Position numbers and translations under genes: made by a program. From assembly GCA_001800085.1 (NCBI GenBank), contig MGUS01000079.1:3130-8963 (forward strand): 5,834 nt of DNA, written 5' to 3'. Below are positions 1 through 5,834 of this stretch, piece after piece; position 1 is the first letter of the stretch, and every line of letters begins with the position of its first letter. The stretch is from Elusimicrobia bacterium RIFCSPLOWO2_01_FULL_60_11. Its GTDB lineage: Bacteria; Elusimicrobiota; Elusimicrobia; 2-02-FULL-39-32. The notes under the pieces were generated by a model. It did no database searches. It had not been told where the DNA came from and worked only from the letters and a program-made list of their open reading frames with translations.

Positions 1-564
1 TTCTGCGTGGTCTTCGGGCGGATCGAGATCATCGGCGCCGAGAACGTCCCCAAGGAAGGCGGCGTCCTCATCGCCTCCAACCACCTTTCGAACCTGGACC
101 CGCCCCTGATCGGCTCCTCCCTCCGGCGCCCCATCCATTTTTTCGCCAAGGAAGAGCTTTTCCGCATCCCCGTCCTGGGCTGGTGGATCTCCCAGATCAA
201 CGCGTTCCCCGTGAAAAGGGGCGAGCACGACATCGGCGCGTTCAAAAAAGCCCGTGATCTCCTGGTCCAAGGAGAAGGCGTGCTCCTCTTTCCGGAGGGC
301 CACCGCAGCAGGACGGGGGAGCTCGGGCCGCCCAGGCCCGGGGCCGCCATGCTGGCGGTGAAAGCGGGAGTCCCCGTGGTGCCCGTCTGCATCATGAACA
401 GCCACCGCGCCCTTCACTTCAAGAAGCTGAAGGTCGCTTTCGGCCGCCCCATCCGGCCGGGAACGCGGACGGCGGAGGACCGTTCCTACGACATCTTCGC
501 GGCGGAGATCATGGCCGCTATTGCGGCCCTCAGGTCAAAGATGTATAATGACGGCTCGTCGTAA
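1..564 (+). CDS. plsC: 1-acyl-sn-glycerol-3-phosphate acyltransferase (PlsC family), 5' end cut by window
   Basis: The family transfers an acyl chain to position 2 of lysophosphatidic acid, giving phosphatidic acid for membrane phospholipids; it acts at the inner face of the cytoplasmic membrane. Counting from the GTG at base 7, all four acyltransferase blocks are visible: the catalytic NHLSNLD (H-x4-D, H26 and D31), block II around KEELFRIPVLG (48-58) with VKRG (69-72), the glycerol-phosphate-binding FPEGHRS (95-101), and VPVVPV (122-127). The frame is open to base 1, and the visible part begins directly at the usual FGRIEIIGAENVP segment. PlsC proteins normally have a further 20-50 residues there, including a hydrophobic helix, so the GTG at 7 is probably internal and the true start lies upstream. 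The gene ends in TAA at 562-564, three bases before the rpsA frame. The family call is firm. The exact acyl donor (acyl-ACP or acyl-CoA) and whether this is the cell's only PlsC cannot be seen. Confidence 0.93.
   Translation, partial: FCVVFGRIEIIGAENVPKEGGVLIASNHLSNLDPPLIGSSLRRPIHFFAKEELFRIPVLGWWISQINAFPVKRGEHDIGAFKKARDLLVQGEGVLLFPEGHRSRTGELGPPRPGAAMLAVKAGVPVVPVCIMNSHRALHFKKLKVAFGRPIRPGTRTAEDRSYDIFAAEIMAAIAALRSKMYNDGSS
521..549 (+). promoter_or_regulatory. Candidate sigma70-type promoter for rpsA inside the end of plsC
   Basis: A perfect TATAAT at 544-549 is preceded, after exactly 17 bases, by TTGCGG at 521-526, which matches the first three bases of the TTGACA consensus. A perfect -10 box is uncommon in such GC-rich coding sequence. 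Transcription would begin around 555-561, giving a leader of only about 10 bases for a start at 568, or about 60 bases for a start at 619. It would let S1 be made independently of plsC. The -35 match is only partial, and the hexamer also encodes plsC residues (MYND), so chance is possible. Confidence 0.42.
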
Positions 565-567
565 AAA

Positions 568-2241
568 ATGAAAACAATGGAAAGCGACCTAGAGAACCCC
601 GAATCCCAGGAAATGGACATGGCCCAGCTCCTGGCGGAGCATGACGCCTCCACGGCCGCCAAGCAGGCGGAATCGGGCTCCATCCTCATGGCCAAGGTCG
701 TCTCCGTCTCCGCCGAAGGCGTCCTGGTGGACATCGGGGAGAAAAAAGAGGCCTTGATCCCCCGCGACGAATTCAAGGAAGAACCCGTTTTCAAGCCCGG
801 AGAATCCATTCCCGTGCTCCAGAGCCGGGGCGGCCGCAAGGGCGGGCAGGTCTCCTGGCGCAAGGCCGTGGAACAGCTGGCCTGGGAGCACATCGAACAG
901 TCCAAGGCGCGCCGCCTGCCCGTGACCGCAACAGTCCTGGGCGACATCAAAGGCGGCCTTCAGCTGGAATGCGAGGGCGCCCTGAACGCTTTCATGCCCG
1001 CGTCCCATGTGGACATCCGCCCGACGGCCGACCTCAAACGCTTCAAAGGGGAGACCTTCCAGACCTACATCGTCGAGACCGACCGCCCCAAAGGCAAGCT
1101 CGTCCTTTCCCGCAAACTCTGGCTGTCGCAGGAGAACCAGAAGAAGAAGCTCGATACCCTCGCCGAACTTAAGGAAGGCGACACCCGCCAGGGCGTTGTG
1201 ACGGGCATCACCACATTCGGAGCTTTCGTCGACCTGGGGGGGATCGAAGGCCTTCTCCATATCGGAGAGCTGGAATGGGCCCGCACGCGGAAGGTCTCCG
1301 ACGTCCTGAAGACCGGGCAGGAGATCTCGGTCAAGATCCTCAAATACGACCCCCAGACGGAAAAGATCTCCCTCTCCCGCCGGGAACTCCTGCCGCATCC
1401 GTGGGACGACGTCGAAGCGCGCTTTCCCCAAGGGACCGTGCTGGAAGGGCGCATCACCAATGTCGCGGATTTCGGCTGCTTCGTAGAAGTGGCTCCCCAG
1501 GTGGAAGGCCTCCTTCACGTATCTGAAGTCTCCTGGAGTGACGCCAACCCGAAGCTCAAATCACTTTACAAGGCGGGGCAGAAGATCCAGGTCAAGGTCA
1601 TCGGCGTCTCCCGTGAAAAGGAAAAGATCTCGCTCTCCCGCAAGCGCACCCTCGAAAGCCCCTGGCAGACTTTGAAGGGGAAATACCCCGCCGGTTCCCT
1701 CGTCAAGGTGGTCATCACCCACCTCGTGCCTTTCGGCGCCTTCGCGCGCCTGCCCGACGGCATCGAAGGCCTCATCCACATCTCCGATTTCTCCTGGGTC
1801 AAACGCATCGTCCACCCGCAGGACGTCGTCAAGCCGGGGCAGGAGCTTGACGTCAAAGTTCTGGAGATCAGCCCTGAAAAGGAGAAGATCTCCTTCGGGC
1901 TCAAGCAGGTCAAGCCCAACCCTTTCGAGACCTACCGCAAGGGTGCCGTTGTGTCGGGCACCATCACTCAGGTGACGGATCTGGGAGCGCTCCTTGAGAT
2001 CGAGCCCGGCCTGGAAGGCTATATTCCCGTCTCCGAGGCCTCCATGGAGCGTGTCGATTCCGCGAAGAACGTCTTCAAAACGGGGGATTCCGTCGAAGCC
2101 AAGGTGATGAACATCGAACCCAAAGAGCGCAAGATCCAGCTTTCCGTGCGCCGCCTGGACCAGGAACTCCAGCGCCAGGCGGTCAAGAAATACTCCGCGC
2201 ACTCGCCCCGCCCCAACCTGGGCGATCTCCTGGACTCTTGA
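568..2241 (+). CDS. rpsA: 30S ribosomal protein S1 (six S1 domains)
   Basis: S1 binds single-stranded mRNA on the 30S subunit and helps unfold and position messages with structured or weak ribosome-binding sites. The 557-residue product matches the length of the E. coli protein and has six OB-fold S1 domains, roughly 37-101, 115-184, 203-272, 288-358, 375-445 and 458-528. Domains 1-2 are the divergent, ribosome-docking type (AFMPASHVDIRP at 141-152). Domains 3-5 are canonical (FGAFVDLGGIEGLLHI, FGCFVEVAPQVEGLLHV, FGAFARLPDGIEGLIHI) and recur every 87 residues, judged by EKIS at 265, 352 and 439. Domain 6 (EGYIPVSEASMERV) closely resembles E. coli domain 6. The tail ends in NLGDLLDS. The ATG at 568 has no Shine-Dalgarno sequence. 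An in-frame ATG at 619 (M18) follows AGGA by 7 bases, and the residues from there, MAQLLAEHDAS, align with the E. coli S1 N-terminus (FAQLFEES), so the real protein may be 540 residues. It follows plsC in the same frame, separated by one stop codon. Confidence 0.97.
   Translation: MKTMESDLENPESQEMDMAQLLAEHDASTAAKQAESGSILMAKVVSVSAEGVLVDIGEKKEALIPRDEFKEEPVFKPGESIPVLQSRGGRKGGQVSWRKAVEQLAWEHIEQSKARRLPVTATVLGDIKGGLQLECEGALNAFMPASHVDIRPTADLKRFKGETFQTYIVETDRPKGKLVLSRKLWLSQENQKKKLDTLAELKEGDTRQGVVTGITTFGAFVDLGGIEGLLHIGELEWARTRKVSDVLKTGQEISVKILKYDPQTEKISLSRRELLPHPWDDVEARFPQGTVLEGRITNVADFGCFVEVAPQVEGLLHVSEVSWSDANPKLKSLYKAGQKIQVKVIGVSREKEKISLSRKRTLESPWQTLKGKYPAGSLVKVVITHLVPFGAFARLPDGIEGLIHISDFSWVKRIVHPQDVVKPGQELDVKVLEISPEKEKISFGLKQVKPNPFETYRKGAVVSGTITQVTDLGALLEIEPGLEGYIPVSEASMERVDSAKNVFKTGDSVEAKVMNIEPKERKIQLSVRRLDQELQRQAVKKYSAHSPRPNLGDLLDS
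608..621 (+). promoter_or_regulatory. Shine-Dalgarno-like AGGA and alternative ATG for rpsA
   Basis: AGGA at 608-611 lies 7 bases before the in-frame ATG at 619-621, a normal spacing. In contrast, the ATG at 568 is preceded by TCGTCGTAAAA, which has no purine-rich site. The stretch before this signal (561-600) is half adenine (20 of 40 bases), contains a CTA codon and looks more like an A-rich leader than the GC-rich coding sequence around it. ATG at 613 is too close to the AGGA to use it. S1 genes often lack a good Shine-Dalgarno site, so this does not exclude the start at 568. Confidence 0.35.
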
Positions 2242-2260
2242 GGCAGGTCCCCCGCTCCAT

Positions 2261-3124
2261 TTGAAGCGGAACCGTCTCACTTTCTTCGCGGTCCTCTCAC
2301 TCCTCGGCGCGTCCGCTTACCTCTACACCCGTTCGCGCGGTCCTTTCTTTCCCCGCATGGGCGCCGCCGACATCCCCCCGCGCAAGCTTGAGAACATCAT
2401 CAAACGGACCGATGCCGCCCTGGAGAAGAACCCCTCGGACCTGGCCGCCCTGGTGGACCGCGGCGTGGCCCATTTCCACATGGGCCCCGAGTTCTACGAC
2501 GAATCCCATGACGAGCTTTCCGAGGCCTGGAGGAACGGCGCGTTCGACAAGCGGGTCTTCTATTACCTGGGAGTGCTCTATGAGAACCTCTCCATATTCG
2601 AAGAGGCGGACAAGCAGTACCGCAGGTTCTTGAACCACGAGCCCGAGGACCGCGAGATCCGCATGCGCCTGGCGCGCCTCGAGTTCCGCCTGGGGAACTG
2701 GGAGGAAGCCATCGAGCAGTATCATAAGCTCGTCCAGAAGGACCCCAAGGACGTCACTTCCCTCATCAACCTCGGCCTGGCCTACCAGTCGCGCTACAAG
2801 ACGGAATCCTCCAAGAAGGGCAAGGACCGCAAGAGCGATGACGAGCTGAAAGGCCTGCTCTACCAGGCGGTCGCGAACCTGGAGGGTGCGGCGGCCCTCA
2901 ACCCGGAGCTCTCCAAAGGCATCTACCTGGCTTTGGCGGACGCTTATGCCTCCTCCGGCGCCTGGGATAAAGCCGCTCCCGCGGCCGAGACCGAGCTCTC
3001 CAAGCATCCCGCGGAAAATGAAAAAGAAGTCTACAGCCTGCTGGCCCAGGCCTATAAAAAATTGAACCGGAAGGAAGATCTGCAGAGAGTCCTCGACCTC
3101 AAGAAAAAACTGAAGATCAAGTGA
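2261..3124 (+). CDS. Membrane-anchored tetratricopeptide repeat (TPR) protein
   Basis: This 287-residue protein has a basic N-terminus (MKRNR) and a hydrophobic segment at about 6-22 without a clear signal-peptidase site, so it is probably a signal anchor placing the rest in the periplasm. The remainder is helical TPR sequence. Recognisable repeats lie at about 98-130 (YYLGVLYENLSIFEEADKQY), 132-164 (RLARLEFRLGNWEEAIEQYH) and 218-250 (YLALADAYASSGAWDKAAP), with a further pair at 165-215 split by a charged, lysine-rich insert (about 178-197) and degenerate units at both ends. TPRs mediate protein-protein contacts, and no enzymatic motif is visible. The start is TTG, 19 bases after the rpsA stop, with only a weak and distant AGG (2245-2247). 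It is preferred because the next ATG (residue 33, base 2357) would delete the hydrophobic segment. Its TGA overlaps the GTG of the next gene, which suggests co-translation and perhaps a shared task with that envelope protein. The specific role is unknown. Confidence 0.85.
   Translation: MKRNRLTFFAVLSLLGASAYLYTRSRGPFFPRMGAADIPPRKLENIIKRTDAALEKNPSDLAALVDRGVAHFHMGPEFYDESHDELSEAWRNGAFDKRVFYYLGVLYENLSIFEEADKQYRRFLNHEPEDREIRMRLARLEFRLGNWEEAIEQYHKLVQKDPKDVTSLINLGLAYQSRYKTESSKKGKDRKSDDELKGLLYQAVANLEGAAALNPELSKGIYLALADAYASSGAWDKAAPAAETELSKHPAENEKEVYSLLAQAYKKLNRKEDLQRVLDLKKKLKIK
3030..3058 (+). promoter_or_regulatory. Weak candidate promoter upstream of the peptidase-propeller-barrel gene
   Basis: TCTACA at 3030-3035 (four of six matches to TTGACA) and TATAAA at 3053-3058 (five of six matches to TATAAT) are separated by 17 bases, inside the 3' end of the TPR gene. 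Transcription would begin about 55 bases before the GTG at 3121. The lysine- and tyrosine-rich end of the TPR protein makes this stretch AT-rich anyway, so the match may be coincidental. Read-through from the upstream genes is the simpler source of transcription. Confidence 0.2.
3121..3124 (+). other. GTGA stop-start overlap (translational coupling site)
   Basis: The TGA ending the TPR gene (3122-3124) shares bases with the GTG (3121-3123) opening the next frame. The preceding bases, CTGAAGATCAA, hold no strong Shine-Dalgarno sequence, so ribosomes finishing the TPR gene probably re-initiate here. The N-terminus read from this GTG is a good signal peptide, which supports it as the true start. 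Confidence 0.7.
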
Positions 3125-5834
3125 ACCGGCCACTCCGGACCGCCGCCGGTCTTCTCCTCACCCTCCTCCTCTCTTCCCCCGCCCTCGTCCGCTCCGCGGC
3201 CCAGAACAAGCTCATCGTCAAGCACTTCCGCTGGAAGATCACCGGCACGGAGCATTTTGACATCTACCACGCGCCCGGATCCGAAAAGCTGGTCCCGCCC
3301 GCCGCCAAACTCCTCGAAGAGGCCTATCCCCGCGTCACCGCACCCCTGGGAGTCCGGCTGCCCAAACGGGCCGCGTTCTTCCTTTTCATGAACCACAACA
3401 AGTTCGAACAGAACAACGTCGTGGACGTGGGAGAAGGCACCGGCGGCGTGACGGAAGCGTTCAAGGACCGCTTCCTGGTGTTCAACGACGGGAGCCAGGC
3501 CTGGCTGGAGCACGTCATCGCGCACGAATTCGTCCATGTCTGCCAGTTCCAGGTGCTCTATGCCGGCTTCTGGCGTTCCGCGCGCCTGTTGAAATCCTTC
3601 CTTTATCCCCTCTGGTTCATGGAAGGCATGGCGGAATATTTCTCCGCCGGCCGGGACGAGCCCCAGAAGGAGATGGTGCTCCGCGACGCGGTCACTTCCA
3701 AGACCCTCATCCCCCTGCGGCTCCTTCACAACTTCAACCATGTCAAGCCCCACCAGGTGACCCTGGCCTACAAGACCGGCTGCGCCGCCATGGAATACAT
3801 CTCCCGCGAATACGGCGAGGACAAGCTCGGCCTCTTGCTCAAGAGCCTCACGGAGAAGTTCGACATGAACGGCGCGCTCCGCGACGTGCTAGGGATCTCC
3901 CTGGAAGGATTGGACGAGAGATTCACGGAGGACTTGGAGGAAAAATACGGGGCTGATTCCCGCGACCTCCATGAGCCCTCCTTTTACGGCGAGGCGTTGA
4001 CGTCGCAAGATCCCATCTACCCCGTTTTCAACGCCCAAGCGGCTTTATTCCCGGACGGCAAGAGCCTGGCCTTCGTGAGCGACCAAGACGGTTTCGATGA
4101 GATCTGCCGCTATGATTTTCCCGGACGCCGCGCGGTCTCCCTCAAGATACAGAAGCGCTTCTCATTCCAAGTGGAGGCCATCCACCGCGACGGTTCCGCC
4201 CTTTCGGTCTCGCCGGACGGCAGATACATCCTCTTCGCCGGGGAACTCAAACAGAAGGACCATCTCTACGTCTACGACATCTTCCGCGACGGCTTGAAGA
4301 CCCTGAAATTCCCTCTCGACGGCGCCAAATCGCCCCAGTTCTCCCCGGACGGCCGGAGGATCGGGTTCATCGGCATGAAGGGCGGGTATAACGACGTCTA
4401 CCTCTGCGACCTGAAGGGGCGGGGGCTCCGGCAGCTGACCGATACCGAGGAAGACGAGAACGACCTCCGGTTCTATCCGGACGGCGGGTCCGTGCTCTTT
4501 TCCAGGGAAAAACTAGCCGTTGGTCAGCCGGGGAACATGGAAAGGGACCTGTGGAAACTTCAGATCGATCCCCGGGCGGAGACCCGGATCACTTCCTTGG
4601 CGGGCAACGAGTCCCAGCCGGCCGTGAGTCCTGACGGCATGCGGATCCTCTTCGTCAACGACGGGACCGGGCGCTTCGAGCTCTTCCAGATGACGGGTGG
4701 ACAGGAACCCGTCCAGCTCACCCGCTCCATCGGGGGGAGTTTCCACCCGGCTTTCGTCCCGGGAGGGGACCGTTTTGTTTTCACGGCGTTCCGCGCGGGA
4801 CAGCAGCAGCTCTATGTCTCGCCGGCGAAGGCCACCGCGCGGGCTCCCGCCCAGGCGGAACGCCTCGATCACTTCGAGGGCTATGCGACCGCCAAGAGTT
4901 CGTCGCCCTTGATGACCGAACCGCCGAGAAGATACCGCCTGCGCGCCTCCACCGACTTCTTCTTCCCCGTCTTCTTCTACTCCTCCACGGACGGACTGTT
5001 CCTTTCGGCCTACTGGCAGGCCTCCGAGATGCTGGGCAATCACCAGATCCAGGCGGCCGTCACCTACGCCTCGGCGTTCGATTTCCTCAATTACCAGATC
5101 CTCTATTCCTACCTCAAATTCCGCCCGCAGGTCTTTTTCGGTTTCCAGGGGGACACGCAGGAGAACGTCTTCGTCTCCTCGCGCGAGCGCCGGCGCGAGG
5201 ACGCGCAGTTCGCGGGCGTCACCTACCCCTTGAGCCGCTTCGACAGCGTCACGACGCGCTTCCTCACCACTCAAAGGCGGGTGCAGCTCGCCGATGATGA
5301 TTTTGTCACCACCCGCGGTGCCGGGCGGGAGAACGTGGCAGGGCTTTCATTCTTGCGGGACATCACCCAGGGCCGCTACCTGGAGACCGTGAGCGGCTAC
5401 CGCGTGAGCGCCCAGGCGGAAGAATCCAACAGGGGATTCGACAGCTCGTTCGACTACAGGAATATCTTTCTGGATTACCAGCAGTTCGTCCCGTCCCCTT
5501 CGGAAGGCGCTCTGGCTTTCCGCGCGTTCGGGGGGGCCGGTTTCGGGGAGGACCGCCAGCTTTTCCGCACCGGCGGCGCCGACCTGCTCCGCGGCTACGG
5601 GCGTTTTGACGCCGGCAACGCCGCCGCGCGCTTCGCCATCGCCAACCTGGAATACCGCTTCCCCATCGTTTTGAACGCCAACGCCCATGTCTGGTTCATA
5701 TTCCCCGATTTTCTTTTTAAGAGCGTCTACGGCCACATATTCACGGATACGGGGCTTCTTTGGAACTCGGGCAGCGACCTCTCTTCCAGGCAGATGCGGG
5801 ACCTGAAGCATTCCGTGGGGGCGGGCTTGAGGTT
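3121..5834 (+). CDS. Secreted gluzincin-like metallopeptidase / TolB-like propeller / Omp85-like barrel fusion (3' end cut by window)
   Basis: One uninterrupted frame of 904 codons runs off the right edge. Residues 1-27 are a signal peptide (basic MNRPLR, then a leucine-rich core, likely cut after SAA27). Residues about 45-280 resemble the peptidase MA/gluzincin fold: zinc motif HEFVH (H135, E136, H139), WFMEG with candidate third ligand E168, the typical following helix AYKTGCAAMEYISREYGEDKL (216-236, with Y217), and the tail GISLEGLDERF. Residues about 300-570 carry six PD40/TolB-type blades with PDG-like turns at 311, 365, 409, 453, 504 and 548. From about 605 to the edge the sequence alternates as an outer-membrane barrel, begins with an ASEMLGNH segment, holds the Omp85 loop-6 signature LRGY (823-826) followed by NLEYRFPI, and reaches SVGAGLR (898-904), typical of the last strands. 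Only some 30-50 residues should therefore be missing. No POTRA repeats are recognisable. The predicted location is the outer membrane, with the first two domains periplasmic or exported. Substrate and role are unknown. Confidence 0.87.
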   Translation, partial: MNRPLRTAAGLLLTLLLSSPALVRSAAQNKLIVKHFRWKITGTEHFDIYHAPGSEKLVPPAAKLLEEAYPRVTAPLGVRLPKRAAFFLFMNHNKFEQNNVVDVGEGTGGVTEAFKDRFLVFNDGSQAWLEHVIAHEFVHVCQFQVLYAGFWRSARLLKSFLYPLWFMEGMAEYFSAGRDEPQKEMVLRDAVTSKTLIPLRLLHNFNHVKPHQVTLAYKTGCAAMEYISREYGEDKLGLLLKSLTEKFDMNGALRDVLGISLEGLDERFTEDLEEKYGADSRDLHEPSFYGEALTSQDPIYPVFNAQAALFPDGKSLAFVSDQDGFDEICRYDFPGRRAVSLKIQKRFSFQVEAIHRDGSALSVSPDGRYILFAGELKQKDHLYVYDIFRDGLKTLKFPLDGAKSPQFSPDGRRIGFIGMKGGYNDVYLCDLKGRGLRQLTDTEEDENDLRFYPDGGSVLFSREKLAVGQPGNMERDLWKLQIDPRAETRITSLAGNESQPAVSPDGMRILFVNDGTGRFELFQMTGGQEPVQLTRSIGGSFHPAFVPGGDRFVFTAFRAGQQQLYVSPAKATARAPAQAERLDHFEGYATAKSSSPLMTEPPRRYRLRASTDFFFPVFFYSSTDGLFLSAYWQASEMLGNHQIQAAVTYASAFDFLNYQILYSYLKFRPQVFFGFQGDTQENVFVSSRERRREDAQFAGVTYPLSRFDSVTTRFLTTQRRVQLADDDFVTTRGAGRENVAGLSFLRDITQGRYLETVSGYRVSAQAEESNRGFDSSFDYRNIFLDYQQFVPSPSEGALAFRAFGGAGFGEDRQLFRTGGADLLRGYGRFDAGNAAARFAIANLEYRFPIVLNANAHVWFIFPDFLFKSVYGHIFTDTGLLWNSGSDLSSRQMRDLKHSVGAGLR

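Noticed and set aside
7..9. GTG at base 7 as the true plsC start.
   Set aside because: The frame is open to base 1, and the protein would lack the N-terminal hydrophobic stretch usual in PlsC. The gene most likely continues to the left.
589..1518. Long open frame of 309 codons on the minus strand across rpsA, and similar minus-strand frames at 486-950, 1561-2280, 2297-3133, 3052-3753, 4513-5274 and 5347-5811.
   Set aside because: Each lies opposite a well-supported plus-strand gene with recognisable domains. GC-rich coding DNA commonly leaves the complementary strand free of stops, and none of the translations shows a known motif.
1361..1900. Repeated DNA around AAGATCTC at about 1363, 1623 and 1885, as a possible DNA repeat element.
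   Set aside because: The copies are 260-261 bases apart and encode the same EKIS strand of successive S1 domains, so this is protein domain repetition, not a separate DNA element.
2242..2260. Possible rpsA terminator in the 19-base gap.
   Set aside because: No inverted repeat and no T-run is present; the gap is too short for an intrinsic terminator.
4097..4297. Short plus-strand frames such as 4097-4297, 4697-4912, 2388-2633, 1275-1526 and 969-1172.
   Set aside because: They are out-of-frame readings of the TPR, rpsA and peptidase-barrel genes, rich in Arg/Pro/Ser as expected from GC-rich frameshifted sequence, with no supporting domain or start signal.
5177..5200. Perfect 8-bp inverted repeat CCTCGCGC / GCGCGAGG with an 8-base loop, as a terminator or regulatory hairpin.
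   Set aside because: It sits inside the barrel-coding frame over Arg/Glu codons (SRERRRE) and has no following T-run, so it is best explained by GC-rich codon use.

Overview
The window is compact, GC-rich bacterial DNA. It holds four co-directional (+ strand) genes packed end to end, with intergenic gaps of 3 and 19 bases and then a 4-base overlap. No stretch longer than about 20 bases lies outside a reading frame, so there is no gene-free region to describe. I see no RNA genes, mobile elements, CRISPR arrays or convincing terminators. An Omp85-type outer-membrane barrel preceded by a signal peptide shows that the host is a diderm (Gram-negative) bacterium. The phylum cannot be fixed from this window. 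A GC-rich environmental lineage such as Elusimicrobiota or Acidobacteriota would fit, but that is only an impression.

Layout: (1) bases 1-564 encode the 3' part of a PlsC-type 1-acylglycerol-3-phosphate acyltransferase, whose 5' end lies outside the window. (2) Bases 568-2241 encode ribosomal protein S1 (RpsA) with six S1 domains. The start may instead be at 619, behind a Shine-Dalgarno-like AGGA and a candidate sigma70-type promoter at 521-549. (3) Bases 2261-3124 encode a membrane-anchored TPR protein with a TTG start. (4) From 3121 to beyond the right edge runs a large frame of at least 904 codons. It opens with GTG, overlaps the TPR stop as GTGA and has no stop in the window. It encodes a signal peptide, a gluzincin-type metallopeptidase domain (HEFVH plus WFMEG), a six-bladed TolB-like PD40 beta-propeller and an Omp85/BamA-like C-terminal barrel.

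How the genes relate: plsC next to rpsA is a widespread bacterial arrangement, often with cmk upstream, so the left half is a housekeeping phospholipid/translation block. The right half is an envelope module. The TPR protein and the peptidase-propeller-barrel protein are probably translationally coupled, and both are predicted to act in the periplasm or at its membranes, so a functional partnership is plausible but unproven. The four-part protein is the most interesting object here. Its order (enzyme, then propeller, then Omp85-like barrel, with no POTRA repeats seen) recalls patatin-POTRA-barrel type Vd autotransporters such as PlpD, but with different modules.
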